From: Alisma plantago-aquatica | Taxonomy: Eukaryota; Streptophyta; Magnoliopsida; Alismatales; Alismataceae | Assembly: GCA_963693085.1 (NCBI GenBank) | Contig: OY856412.1 | Coordinates: 1,061,792,744 to 1,061,856,743, forward strand | DNA: 64,000 nt | Direction of reading: 5' to 3' | Part shown: piece by piece, positions 26,430 to 39,576 of the stretch | Layout: each line of letters begins with the position of its first letter | How positions within the stretch are numbered: position 1 is the first letter of the stretch | The notes under the pieces: model-generated | Database searches by the model: none | The model's input: only the letters and a program-made list of their open reading frames with translations | What the model was told of the DNA's origin: nothing | Made by a program: the position numbers and the translations under genes

Positions 26430-27904
26430 ATATGATCAAGATAGGAAAAACAAATTCCCCCCATCCCTCATCCCCTCACGGAGTTCGGATGCCTGTGAGG
26501 GTGGTAAACTGAGATATATTTGTTTGTGTCGTTTGGATTCCTTGATTGGGTACCATCAGAATTCACCGATCATGTTAGGTATTTATGTGTGTATGTATAT
26601 GCGTAAGTGATGTGTATGTGTATGTGTATATATGCGTCTGTGTGTATAGTTAACATCTTTTGTTACTCCAAAAAAAGACATGCAAGCATGTATATGTGTG
26701 TGAATTTTCTTTCAATTTTTCATACCAACAAAAGTGAATACAAATTATATTAATTCTTGATTGTTTCCGTGTCAATATGCAGGAATGCGAATTCATTCTT
26801 CAAAAATAAAGCAACTTGGGATTATTTTGCCACTTCATGAAACTTTCAATTTTATAGAATCCAAATATCGTACGCCAATGTATGAGGTAGTGGAGGTCAA
26901 TGCTACTAGGCTCTTGCTCTTTATGGCCTTTCGCGATATTAGAGTGAAAATCACGGATTCATCTTTCAGACTCAAGAGGATGCCCCTGATGTCGCAAAGG
27001 TAGTTGACTAAGCTGGCATAACTGGTCATCATTTTCATATACTATTCTTTCAAAACAAGAACTAAGTGTTCTTTCTTGTTGGCAATCAGAGGTTATGTGT
27101 ACAGCTCGAGTAAGCACAATTGAGTGCCTACATGGCCGTACATTTAAGTTCGATTTACAAATCACTGCTAAGTTTTTGAAAAACCTAAATCACGGGTCTA
27201 TTTCAATATCATATGAACGGTTTATATACTTAAGGTGAAATCATTTTGATACTTGTAAATCATTTATTTTGGGATATACTTATGTAAAATTTTCACATAA
27301 TAAATATATATTGTCAGGCATCAGATGCTTAGCCTGTAAGCATCCAACTGAAACTGGCATTTAGGCTCTTCATATGGTCGCTCAGGAGTATCGTTGCTCA
27401 AAAAAAGGTAGGTGTAGTGAAGATATTCATTTAGGTATAAAACGTTACTGTTATACTCAAGTGTACACCACACACACATCTGGCTGAGTATGTGTACATG
27501 TGTATGCCGGAAAAGGGATCTTATACATAGAGTTATTTTTTAGAGTTGATCATAATGTTTACTTTTCTAGCAATGCGAGACGAAGAACTGGTATAGGAAA
27601 TCTCCAGAGGGCTTGTAGTTTCAGTATAGAATTTTGAGAAGAACGAGAAACCTGGAAATCGCTGGAATCTGCAGGCCAGCATGCATGTATGGAATGAGCA
27701 CACGCGGTAGGTAGAAAATTCGCTAAAAGACAAAAATAGAAAAAGGAAAGTGCGGTGGACGAACGACATTGCAGAAGCAGTTGAATGCGTACACTTGGCT
27801 GGGAGCATAATCAAGGTAAGACACCGTAATGTCGATAGCCACTAGCCGGAAGGAGAAATAAGGCTCAGCAGTTGTTGAAGAACGCAAAGACTTGACCGAG
27901 CAAA
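26430..27904. other. No gene recognised
   Basis: ORFs of 60-90 codons occur on both strands (for example 26761-27003 plus, 27533-27814 minus), but none shows a known domain, and they overlap in antisense. TG-rich microsatellite-like sequence lies at 26580-26650. I see no RNA gene or further mobile-element terminus. Confidence 0.5.
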
Positions 27905-28203
27905 GGCACGATTTGGTTTGTTGGATTTTCAACTTATATTTGTAACATATTATATAGACAATATTCTGCAAACACAAATTTTATATTTAATTTTTTGAAT
28001 TTGTAAAATACATGATTTAAATTTTTTTTTTAGTCCACAGAGCCACAACTGGATTTTAACTAAATGTGAGATTGGATTTTAACGAAATGTGAGATTACTA
28101 TTATGTCCGAAAATTCTGATATTTCCGTTTTCGATTTTTTTTACAAATAGATGTTAAAATACAATCTAATATGGAAATATTCAAAAAATCAAGCATGCCC
28201 CAA
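27905..28203. mobile_element. Possible Tourist-type MITE (diverged)
   Basis: The left edge GGCACGATTTGGTTTGTTGG resembles the termini of the MITE at 29038. The right edge, read inverted, gives TTGGGGCATGCTTGATTTT, a partial match. The interior is AT-rich and non-coding. The call rests on imperfect inverted ends only. Confidence 0.35.
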
Positions 28204-28204
28204 A

Positions 28205-29037
28205 TAAAAAAGGAAAGACTTGTATTGCATATGTTTCGGCTTACTCTATACCGGCTGTGGCGGCAATCAATCCGGATTGTCCTCGTCGAGGGCGAGGAGA
28301 TTTTTTAGTAGATGCTAAAGGGGTTATGTAATACACATACCCTATACTGGCAAAGCTTGTGGTTTCTCTTCAAATACACAGCGTACAATGTTTGGATCAT
28401 ATTATTTGAAATCTGAATGGTTATATATGAAAAAGTCAAACTAATATAACGGATTAATAGGCCCTTCGTTATTTAATCTGACGACTATCATTTTGCAGAT
28501 ATCACTTCAGAACTAACAGAATTTGGGAATAAGCCCATGTTTATCATCGGGATACAGTAGTGCAAAAATATTGCCTTCTGCTAATAATCTCCTTGACACG
28601 ATCTCGACATATTCAAGTGCTGCAAAACTTAAGCTAAGAGTAGCGTTAGGACTGGACTGGTCCGGTATAAATCCAAACATCCAGACCAACTAACCGATCA
28701 GAATTCCAAAATCTACTCTAAATTAGCTTCTCTGTTTGGACATCAATATGACATAGTATTTTATATAAAACTGAATTGAGTTGCCAAGCAATAGCATTTC
28801 ATCAGATCCAAGCTAGATCTACCCTGCCACCCACACTATCCCAGTTCCAACTTTGATATCACAGACTAATTGGAACAAGGGTCCATCCTTTCTGTCCGCC
28901 CCGCCCTAATGTCCTCCACCAAGTCTTCCTTCGTCCAAAAGACTTTAAATTCTACTCTATCCGTGCCGAGCTGAGTCGTTCTTCTTACAATTAAGTACCT
29001 TGGAAATACGTACTCGCCTAGAAGTCTAGTTCCATAT
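28205..29037. other. No gene recognised
   Basis: Anonymous sequence. Short stretches such as GGCGGCAATCAATCCGGATT do not match any element I recognise. Confidence 0.5.
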
Positions 29038-29377
29038 AAGGCACGTTTGGTTAGCTGGATTTACTAAAATCATATATTTTGTTCATCTTGTGTTGCTGAA
29101 ATGTTGCATTCTCAAAATCCTGCAAAATAAAAATTTATGTTTGGTTTGTTGAATTTTGTAAATGTGAGATTTGTCTTTTTTTGTGTTTGTTCTTTTGCCC
29201 ATGATGAATTTTAACGTCCGGAAGAATTTTGATGGAGACCAAAATACGGGATTCCTATTCTGTCTGAAAATCTTAAAATTAGCCTCATTTCTCCAATCAT
29301 GTAAGCCAAACATAAAATTTCTTGAACTAGAGTCCAAAATACAATTCAATACAGCTAAATCCAAATAACCAAAATTG
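29038..29377. mobile_element. Tourist (PIF/Harbinger)-type MITE
   Basis: The left end AAGGCACGTTTGGTTAGCTG with GATTTA and the inverted right end TTTTGGTTATTTGGATTTAG form an imperfect terminal inverted repeat typical of Tourist-like elements that start GG..CACGTTTGGTT. The interior is AT-rich. The paired antisense ORFs (29083-29421 and 29171-29368) are incidental. Confidence 0.5.
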
Positions 29378-30679
29378 TCCATAGTCACATCCTTTATGTC
29401 AGAAATAATGTTTTGCTTCAAGTTAGTGTGTTTTGCGTTATTGAGGTTATTTGGATGTATTTGGTTTCAAACAGCGTATAAATTCACGGATAAAGCTAAA
29501 ATAACATGGGGATGGAGAGGGTCACCTGACAGTAACCCAAAAATAAAAACTGCGCAATCAGAGGTAAGCCTGTGTGGCCTTTATCCGCATTTCAAACACA
29601 AATACAACTTCCTATGGCAGTTTCCATTGCCCCTTTGCAAAACACCATTGTGAGGCGTGTCCTCGGTCACTGTTACGGTATTACCCCCATGTTGCGAGGA
29701 CGCCGGTATAGCGAGTCTTTGTTCTTAGCAGCTAACCAATACCAATTGCAAATAAATAAATATATGATCAATAGATGAAGAGAAATATATATTATACCCC
29801 ACCCCATCAGTTGACAAGCACGAGTTGACTGCTGCAAGTTCCAGTTCCCGGATTATTATCATAAATCATCGTCCAAAACAGGCCCCTCAATTTGATCGCC
29901 GTCCATGTCAGAACAATGTCAATAGATCACGTGGGAAACAGGACAATACTAGAAGTTTTACTTCATTCCTGGTCATTGCAGTCCTTCAAACTATACGACT
30001 CATCATTATGATGATCCTTGTGATGGCATGTACTGTCACCGGCTTTCCTCGAAGCAATCGGCAGTGACGTCTCTTTTTTCTTACTGGAAATGGAACCTCT
30101 GTAAACAGACAAAAAAAATCTAAGAGTTGCACATAGTTGAAAGTGAAGGACAAAGAAGTGTTCATCGAGAATCCAGGTGGTGCAAATTCTACACTATATT
30201 AATTGAATTTTGATTCAAAATTCTACACTATATTAATTGAATTTTCATTCTAAAAAAATGATGTCAACTTTTTCTAGTTATACGACGAAAACAGCCAAAA
30301 GCTTTATATATAGCAACAGCTAAGATGTTTAGCTATTCAATATATTGAAGAAGATTTCCAAGTTGACTTATGAATGTGAAACTTGAAGTTGCAAGATAAA
30401 ATATCCATGTATATTAAAAATGGAATTAGATCACGCCAATCTTACTTCCTATCCTCTGCTTAAACTTGCATAGTCTATATACAATCATGAAATTTCATCA
30501 TGCAAATTGGTACATATATTACTAGGAACCAAACAGAAGTTAAGAGGGGCCAGAAATTCTGATGAGTTTTCCCTGTCAACTGAAGTCAGCAAGCCGTTAT
30601 CTGGTGTGAGCCAAACTGCAAAAAGTTTATGGTTTACTTCATTCTAATATATCATATTCGCGCTTTATATATATATAGG
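29378..30679. other. No gene recognised
   Basis: The ORFs at 29375-29778 and 29825-30067 have no recognisable domain. A 34-bp stretch near 30182-30240 is repeated back to back (ATTCTACACTATATTAATTG twice). Confidence 0.45.
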
Positions 30680-30982
30680 TCCATCTTTAATACCCGCCTC
30701 CTATTTCGGTTAATTTTTTGGAGTTTCTTACTTTTGACATGCAAAGGATTACTTTACCTTACAAAGTGTTACTTTTCATAGATAGATAGTTACCTTTGTA
30801 ACAGCAGATTCAATATATATATATATATATATATATAGATTTACTTTTTTAATCGTATAGTTACTTTATTATCATCATAGTTACTTTTTTGTCCGGCGAG
30901 TTACTTTTCTGACTGTATAGTTACTCTTTTGGCTGACGGTAGCGAGCTCCAGACTACCCGGGCGGGTATTGAATGAACGTCA

Positions 30983-30985
<3 letters not shown>
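30680..30985. mobile_element. Mutator-like MITE with AGTTACT clusters, copy 1
   Basis: The left edge TCTTTAATACCCGCC and the inverted right edge TTCATTCAATACCCGCCCGG are similar. Between them AGTTACTTTT-type motifs recur at least eight times, and a (TA)n tract sits at 30805-30837. The left terminus lacks the GCGGGTAGCTACCCG block present in copy 2. It encodes no protein. Confidence 0.55.
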
Positions 30986-31977
<992 letters not shown>

Positions 31978-31979
<2 letters not shown>

Positions 31980-32096
31980 TTCACTTTTTGTTTATCGTAA
32001 TATAATATGAAGTAAATCTAGAAAATTAAGATGTATTTCTGATATTTAGCATTTATGTTACAATCATTAAACACCTTGGATATATATATATATATG

Positions 32097-32135
<39 letters not shown>

Positions 32136-32370
32136 CCAAGGTGTATATATATATCCAAGGTGTTTAATGATTGTGACATAAATGCTAAATATCAGTAAGA
32201 CATCTTAATTTTCTAAATTAACTTCGTATTATATTACGATAAACAAAAAGTGAAGGTATATATATATATACCTTCACTTTTTGTTTATCGTAATATAATA
32301 CGAAGTTAATTTAGAAAATTAAGATGTCTTACTAATATTTAGCATTATGTCACAATCTTTAAACACCTAG
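31978..32370. repeat. Three alternating inverted copies of a ~102 bp unit
   Basis: The unit begins CCTTCACTTTTTGTTTATCG and ends AAACACCTTGG. It occurs direct at 31978-32079, inverted at 32155-32257 and direct again at 32269-32370. The last two are separated only by a (TA) loop of about 11 bases, giving a long near-perfect hairpin. A (TG)n(TA)n tract fills the gap between the first two. A diverged fourth copy lies at about 34420-34480. Confidence 0.8.
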
Positions 32371-32435
32371 GCCCAGCCCAGCCCAGCCCAAATTGTGAGC
32401 AGACATGCAAAATTTTCCCAGTCTCTCCAATTAGT

Positions 32436-33017
32436 CTATCATTCAAACAGATAGGGATGTCCAAAATGACGTTTGTCATAGGATCATTGCAGGATGGTTG
32501 AAATGGAGTGCAACTGGAGTATTATGTGATCGGAAGATCCCTCTCAGACTAAAAAGTAAGTTTTATAAAATTGTTATACGGCTAGCCATACTCTATGGGA
32601 GTGAATGTTGGGCGGTGAAGAAACAAGGACTCAATAAGATGAACGTGGCTGAAATGTGTATGTTGAGATGGATGTGTGGGAATACAAGAAAAGATCACTT
32701 GACAAATGACTATATCAGGAATAAAGTGGAGGGCGAGCATTGGGGACAAGTTGCGTGAGAGCCGACTCAAATGATATAAACATGTGCAACGCAAACCAAC
32801 TAATGTGCCTATACAAAGCAGTACTATTAAGGCAAGCACAATTAGTAGAAGAAGAGGAAGGCCTAAATTAACACGGGAAGAGCTTATAAAGAGAGATTTT
32901 GAATCTCTACATCTCAACCAGAAATTACACATGATAGAGTTGAATGGAAAAGAAGGATCTATGTAGCCGACCCCAACATAGTTGCGATTGAGGCTTAGTT
33001 GATTATTATTATTTTAC
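32436..33017 (+). pseudogene. RTE-type LINE, 3' end of the reverse transcriptase ORF
   Basis: The frame reads GWLKWSATGVLCDRKIPLRL, then YGSECWAVKKQGLNKMNVAE and MLRWMCGNTRKD, the highly conserved C-terminal part of plant RTE/BovB-like reverse transcriptases. A +1 frameshift near 32730 and an in-frame TGA near 32770 break it, after which the frame recovers RRRGRPKLTREELIKRD. The end GAGGCTTAGTTGATTATTAT is the typical RTE tail with a short ATT repeat. It is 5' truncated, as usual for LINE insertions, and not functional. Confidence 0.85.
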
Positions 33018-34549
33018 AAAATTCACTAAATACCTTGGCGGCTTGGCCCACCCCACACTGTCAGCAAAGCGGGGCAGAATTTTCCTTAGTCTCTCCTATT
33101 AGAACACCTACTTGATGCCTCATGAGTCATGGTCAAATTACAACCCCCACACACACGTAGGGGTGAGCAAATAATGGTCCAGACCGCAAAACCGGACCGG
33201 ACTGCTCAATTCAGTCCGGTCCGGTCCGGTCCATTTTGAGTTCGGTCTCGTCTGTAGTCCGGAAATTTTGATGAGTTCGGTCTTCGGTCCGGTCCGGTCC
33301 GGTGCAAAACCGGTCCGGTCCGGACCGCAGACTGACTTTTATACAAGATTCATATACATTTGAAGGTGTATTCTACAATAACTACAAATAAAGTACATAT
33401 ATAAGCACTACTAGTATAAATGTTTGATACGAAAGTTATATAATTGTTAGACGTGACTAAGATTATCAACTTTGTACAATTAAATAAGTTGTAAAACATG
33501 TAAAAAGATTGATTACGGTCTGGTCCGGTTCGGTCCGGTCCTAGCACAAAACGATTCGGTCCCGGTCTGGTCCTACCTCGAAACAGTCCGGTCTGCGGTC
33601 CATATATTTGTTGAAATCCGATCCGCGGTCTGGTCCGGTTTTGGACCGATGCTCAGCCCTACACACACAAATAAACACACACACATACACCACAACCACA
33701 GATCCACACCAGCTATTGAAGTGGTGATCTCGGCATGCCTTTGCCACAGCTTCGGACTCATTTTGCATGATCTTTCTTTCCTCTAGTTCTGCCTTCAGTA
33801 ACAAATAGTAGGTGTGCCAGTTGTGAATGAATGACCATTACACAAGGACTACAAGAAGTTGGTGGTGTGCAGCTTGCGTTCCTTCCAGTTACTCTTAGGA
33901 ATGAATCACCTAGTGCCATGGACCTAGCAAAGCACCATCTCATGCACGAATGTACTGCTCAAGACGGCCTTTACCTTACGATTAGCCTAATCAATATGCA
34001 GTGCTTCAACACCAGCCCTTAGATCAACTCCTATATCACCTATGTATCTTCTTTCCACCTAGGCATCACCTTTGATGACATCCCACAAGTTCAGCCGCTC
34101 CCTGCAGTTCAAGGCATGCATGTATACTCTCCTGAACTCCATACCTTATCGGTCAGGAATTCTCTTGAGACAATTTGTGTCAGTGGTTGCCCTCACGCTC
34201 AACCTCATCTGCATGGCCATGATGAATAAGGATGAGAAGCCAATGTTCCTACTTGCATCTTCACTTCTAGTGTTTCCTTCCTTGACCTCATAATGCTTGG
34301 TGGCGATTCCAAAGCAATTGTTGGTTGATCCGTAGGAGGGGAACATTGTAGCTTTCCCCAACTTTACCAACCTCTCTCACTTGTATCCAAGCTTAAACCC
34401 TTAGATACATTTAGAATTTTACAAAATTAAGATCTCTTATTGATTAATTAGCATTATGTTAACAATCAATAAATAAACACCTTGCCCCACCCCCGCCCCA
34501 TACATGAGCAGACTGGTGCAAAATTTTCCGCAGGCTCTCTTATCGGAAC
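33018..34549. repeat. Duplicated anonymous unit, copy 1
   Basis: After removing the hAT MITE at 33158-33661, this segment aligns with 37243-38000: both contain GAACACCTACTT, GCCTCATGAG and later HLGITFDD--VQPLPA in one frame. The unit starts with a GCCCACCCCAC...CAAAATTTTCC block that recurs at 32375, 33050 and 34480. The reading frames are broken and I do not recognise the product; it could be an old retroelement or gene fragment. Confidence 0.55.
33158..33661. mobile_element. hAT-type MITE rich in CCGGTCCGGT (504 bp)
   Basis: The ends TAGGGGTGAGCAAATAATGG and, inverted, TAGGGCTGAGCATCGGTCC form terminal inverted repeats. Flanks CACACACG (33150-33157) and CACACACA (33662-33669) fit an 8 bp target duplication with one change. 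Subterminal regions carry many CCGGTCCGG and GGACCGG motifs, as in plant hAT MITEs that start TAGGGGTG. No transposase is present. Confidence 0.8.
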
Positions 34550-36465
34550 TATCAGCAGTAGATAGTAAATAGAAGGCTAAACTATATATTTGATAAGAGA
34601 AACCCCCTCCTATATATGAGAAGGGGGAAGCATACAAACTCAAACACAACCCTAATGGGCCAAGAGCCACTTGGGTCCGTATGCAAATAGTCCCAACAAC
34701 AAATTATCTAATAATAAGACTCTCCAGCACTCCCCCTCAAGCCGAAGTTTGGGAGAATCCCAAGTCAGCTTGCAAACAAAAGAGACATTAAAATACAAAG
34801 AAGTAGAATAAAAAAGATAAACTAGGCCCATACAAGAATATTTCTCCTCCTCAATATTACAATAAACACTCATCACTCAACACTCAAATACTCCCCCCTA
34901 AAGTAGATAATCCAAAGCAGGTAAGCCGGCAGGTCGTAGAAGCTTCTTGATCAGAAGGATGTGGCATCTGGAGCAGCCATAACAACATCAAGTAGGCGTT
35001 AAGAGTCGTTTCATCACAGTCACTATCGTCGTAGTCTAGAGAGTGATGAGTCACGGTTCCTAGAGAATGTTGGGTCACAACAGTAGTCGACATACGTAAG
35101 GAACAGACAAAGTCAACGTGCAAACAGAGCACCGGACAGGCCAAACATGAAACTTCACAGGCAAGCACGGTCAAAGAGAATGTGTAAATAGAGCACGGAA
35201 AATCCAGAGGGTACCGGCACACAGCAGCAGAAAGTCGACATGCGCAAGCACTAGCAAAGTTAACATGCAAATAGAGAACGAACAAACTTGAGAGTGCTGG
35301 CACATAACAGTCTAAAGTCAACGTGTGCAAGGCATGGACAAAGTTTACGTGCAAATAAAGCACAGACAATTAGCAGAAAGTAGAGACATGTAGCCAGATA
35401 GAGGACCATCAGCACAAATAGTAGACAACAGACATGAAACTCCAAATACTAAGCTCTCCAAGAAGTATATAGCAACAGAAAAAAAAAATGACCCGTAGTA
35501 GCAAAAATAAGATCTTCCTCTCCTCTGTCTCATCTTCTCTCTACTCATCTTCCTCTATTCTCCCCCTCACATCAACCACAAAAAGAGTTAAGAGAGTGGT
35601 TGGGGTGGGAAGTCAGAAACAATGGCAGATGAAATGGATAAGTAAGCAATTACGTGGAGGGTAACTGATAACTCGAGTCAATGTGCAACATGACGCAATT
35701 AGCCAGATCCAAGAAGAAAAATAAATGAAGCGAGTGAACCTCAGGTGAGGGGCACGAGTGTAGCAGCGAAGCGAGCAAAGCTCAGGGAGGTTTGCGACGC
35801 GTAGCGTTAGCGTCCCCTCTTACGCGCGAGTATATGCGGCCTAGAAAGGCACATTTGTCTAGCACTTAGGCCGACAATTGTAGGGGGGTGCATGGGGTGA
35901 AGCCCCCGCAGTATGAATTAGAGAAAAATCGGATTTGATTAAGAATATGATTAGCCAGTAAGCACAGTGTGTATATGAGGGGTGATACGAGCATTGAGGA
36001 GGTAGGCAATATGTATGTAGGACTAAAAGGGGGGTTAAAGAATATAAGAAATATAAACCTTTGGAAAAGAAAGTAAGTGTTGTCGATAATGATAAAGATA
36101 GGTACACAACATGTATAGAAGCCCTTGACATGATATAAAAAGATCGAAGATGATGCTACACGACAAGATATAGCAGCAGTAGCAGGTGATTCGTCGTGTC
36201 GGTGAAGGGACACATCGTGTCAGGCAGTAAATGTCAAAGTCGGCATACTGCAGCCGAGACACCATGTTCCAAAGTGGACACGCCATGTTAGGCGATAGAA
36301 CTCGAGCCATCCAGGGGAGAACATGTGACATGTAATGTCAAAGAGCTGACACGTTGTGTCACAGGGCAGACTTCACGATTTGAGTCGTGAAAGAAGCATA
36401 ATGCCACCTACACGTTGCTTCAAATAACAGCATGTCGTGTCAGCAAAATAGCAATGACAAAGAAG

Positions 36466-36511
36466 CAGGTTCTCACAAATACGTCGTGCAGGTTCTCACA
36501 AATACGTCATG
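36466..36511. repeat. 23 bp tandem duplication within the small-LTR element
   Basis: AGGTTCTCACAAATACGTC plus ATGC/GTGC occurs twice in a row. Confidence 0.8.
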
Positions 36512-36985
36512 CGGTCGAACATCAATAATAAACCCTGAGACAGCAGCAAAGGCGTGGACAATTCCTTCCAGATCTCCATCATAGCAATATAGGGATGATA
36601 TATCCCCAATATAAGCCAAAAAAGAGATCGTATCCATAATGTGGATTAGATCACAGTGTCGGTGGTGGGTGATGATGAAGGTGGTGTAGACCGACAATGG
36701 TATAGATGATGGTGATGCAGATCGACGGCGCGTCGGTGGTGTCGATCGACAACGGTGTAGATGACGGCAACAAATAGGGCAATGGAGGTGGTTCCAAAAG
36801 CAAAGTATGATGGCGGCGCCATTGCGGCCCATGTAGATCTAGTAACAACAACTTCAAGATGGATTGTTTTTGTTGTTGAAGATGGAGACGGCTCAACGGA
36901 GACGCTCCAAGAAGATGCAGGGGATGGGCATCCATGCAAGCAGTCAAGCGCCTAGGGGCAGAGGTTACCTACAAGAGGTGGCTTC

Positions 36986-36995
36986 TCTCCTTTGC

Positions 36996-37034
<39 letters not shown>

Positions 37035-37035
37035 G
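36986..37035. repeat. (CT)n(CA)n microsatellite
   Basis: CT dinucleotides followed directly by CA dinucleotides, just inside the right LTR of the small-LTR element. Confidence 0.95.
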
Positions 37036-37242
37036 TTGGAGGCGGCAAAGGAAAGCCTCTGATGCCATGTCAGATAGTGAACAGAAGACTAATGATATAA
37101 TTGATAAGAGAAACCCCCATCCTATGTATAGGAGAAGGGGGAATTGCACAGACTCGAAAACAACCCTAATGGGTCAAGACACACTTGGGCCCATATACAA
37201 ATATGCCCAACAACTAATTAACTCAATAATAAGACTCTAACG

Positions 37243-38000
37243 AGAACACCTACTTACGCCTCATGAGGCATGGTCTCATACACTGGTTCCCCACCCCAAC
37301 CACCCATCTCAAGCCGACCATTGAAGTGGGGCTCTCTGTCAAACCTTTACCACAGCCTCGACCTTATTTGCATGATCTTTGTTTCCTCTTGCTCTGCCTT
37401 CAGCAACAAGTAGTAGGTACGCAAGTTGTGAACTAATGATCATTACACAAGGAACAAGAAAAGTTGGTGTGCGCATCTTGTGTTCCTTCCATTTACTTTT
37501 AGGAATGGCCACCTAGTGGTCATGGTGGAGCTAATGAAGCATCACCTCATGCACCATTGCACTTTTAAAGAGGACCTTTAGCTTACCATCAGCCTCATCA
37601 ATATGCAGTGGTTCAACCCCTACCCTTAGGTCCACTCCTACATCACCTCTATGTCTTCCTCCCACCTAGGCATCACCTTTGATGACCTCCTAGAGGTTCA
37701 GCCGCTCCCTGCAACAAGTTCAGGACATGCATATGTACTCTCCTTGAGCACCATACCTTATTGGTCAGGAACTCTCTTGAGGGCATTTCTGTTAGTGGAT
37801 GCCCTCATGCTCAACCTCAATTGCAAGGCCATGAAAGTCTAGATAAGAAGCCAGTGTTTCCTACTTGCATCTTCACTTTTGGGGTTTCCTTCCTTGACCT
37901 CTGCTTAGTGGTAATTCAAAGTTCCCGCTGGCTGATCAGTATGAGGGGAAGATTGTAGCTTTTCCCAGCTTTGCCAACCCTCTCTCACTTATATCCATGC
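37243..38000. repeat. Duplicated anonymous unit, copy 2
   Basis: Homologous to 33100-34400 (see copy 1). The small-LTR element separates its beginning (34478-34549) from the rest. ORFs 37651-37958 are short and shared with copy 1 only in broken form, so no product is assigned. Confidence 0.55.
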
Positions 38001-39048
38001 CTGAACCCCTGATGAACCTTAGTCATTTGGCCCTCCACAACCACCTCCGCTTCCCGAGATGGTGACCCAAAGCAGAGGGTATCTTGATCAACAATCCACC
38101 AAGCTCCTGTCCAAATCTATGAATGCCCAAAGAAAGGACTTCACCGCTTAAGGGTCAATAGCAAGAACAGGGCTTCTGTTGGATGGGACCACTGAAACAA
38201 ATCCGTCCAGTGGCTTGACAAACAGCTCCCAGCTTTGTTATTTGCTGCTACATCAGGGATATGGCCCTTTCCTGTGCCTCTGACAAGGAATATTGCTACC
38301 TGATTGGCGTGTAGTGGCCACTGGCCAATGGTTCTTGTGAGTTGTGAGTAGTGCAGAGCCTGCCATTCAGGCAGTTCTTGTGGTCATTGAGGCACCCGCT
38401 CATGCAAGAACACCAGGCCTTTAGCAAAGCAGGAAGAGGTGCAGTCAATGATGACTAGACTGCTGTAGATAGGTTTGGAAATAATCCCCACCCCCTAAAG
38501 ACCCTTGAGGGGGTCCATAGAGAAATGAGGAAACGAGCATGGAGTGTCCATCCTTTAACCTGCAGGCAAAGATCTCTGTCCATGTCACAGTGGATGGCTT
38601 CGTTCCACATTAGGCTGTTGACAGCGAGAGGGAGGCGGTATGACAGCACTTAATATTTTTTATATAAATGTTAATGACTCAACTGTAAATGTATCTTAGC
38701 TTGTAATATATGGTTTCAATAGTGATACAACTGTTATAAACCTGAAATAGAGTGTAAATTGAAAAAGAAATATCATATGCCACACCAGATGGGAAGAGTA
38801 ACAAAGCAGAGGAAATGCCAATTTGGGGCACTCAGATAGAAACACAAAAATAAACACTTCTGAATCATTGAAAACGATGGCCACAATCATTAATTCTAGT
38901 TCATTAATGAAACATAAAGAAAATAATACGCATGCTGGAAAATCAGTTAGAGATAGTGTAGTGTGGTGCACCTGGAAAATAAAAAGAGGTTATGTAGTCC
39001 TTTGGCTTATAAAAGAACGCATAAATTTCCTAACTAGGCCTCACTTGC
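38001..39048. other. No gene recognised
   Basis: A GC-richer stretch at 38040-38640 could be a decayed coding sequence, but frames are broken on both strands and I recognise no motif. 38650-39048 is AT-rich and featureless. Confidence 0.4.
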
Positions 39049-39576
39049 CTCTTTCAGACAGCTATAGTAGTCTTCGGCGTACTGGACTTGTTCTCCAACC
39101 AGATTCCAGACTTTGCCTACTGATGTTATATAAGTTATGCGATACGCAACTGGATGACACAAGTCAAGATAATGCAGCCAGTGGCACTCAAATAAAGAAC
39201 ATTATATAGATTTTGGTCCTTACCCACCTATATCATATAGATCGTACATAAATCCAAGAAGCTTCCAGTGGGATAAAGACAAAAAAGACAGCAAATATGT
39301 ACAAGTGAACCACTCTTTCAGACAGCTATAGTAGTCTTCGGCGTACTGGACTTGTTCTCCAACCAGATTCCAGACTTTGCCTACTGATGTTATATAAGTT
39401 ATGCGATACGCAACTGGATGACACAAGTCAAGATAAATGCAGCCAGTGGCACTCAAATAAAGAACATTATATAGATTTTGGTCCTTACCCACCTATATCA
39501 TATAGATCGTACATAAATCCAAGAAGCTTCCAGTGGGATAAAGACAAAAAAGACAGCAAATATGTACAAGTGAACC
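39049..39576. repeat. Recent tandem duplication, two 264 bp units
   Basis: 39049-39312 and 39313-39576 are almost identical, differing by a one-base insertion (AGATAATGC against AGATAAATGC) and little else. On the minus strand each unit contains a candidate exon of 68 bp (39116-39049 in copy 1) encoding VWNLVGEQVQYAEDYYSC, bounded by an acceptor-like ACATCAGTAG and, in copy 1 only, a GC-type donor GAG/GCAAGT. In copy 2 the duplication breakpoint replaces the donor. I do not recognise the protein; this may be an isolated exon of a host gene or a captured fragment. Confidence 0.7.

Larger units (their letters stand above)
34550..37242 (-). mobile_element. Small-LTR non-autonomous retrotransposon (copia-like, 2.7 kb)
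   Basis: Terminal direct repeats of about 175-180 bp lie at 34550-34729 and 37068-37242 (shared core AACAACCCTAATGGG and GATAAGAGAAACCCCC). Just inside the right LTR the minus strand reads TGGCATCAGAGG, an initiator-Met-type primer site (37055-37067). Just inside the left LTR it reads GCTTGAGGGGGAG, a copia-type polypurine tract. Flanks GGAAC (34545-34549) and AGAAC (37243-37247) fit a 5 bp target duplication with one change. The 2.3 kb interior contains degenerate tandem repeats (34960-35420) and repeated CGTGTCA motifs (36180-36440) but no gag or pol, so it needed proteins from a partner. Confidence 0.7.

Noticed and set aside
34884..35369. 161-residue minus ORF with repeated LYLHVNF
   Set aside because: Lies in degenerate tandem repeats of the small-LTR element; no domain or start context.
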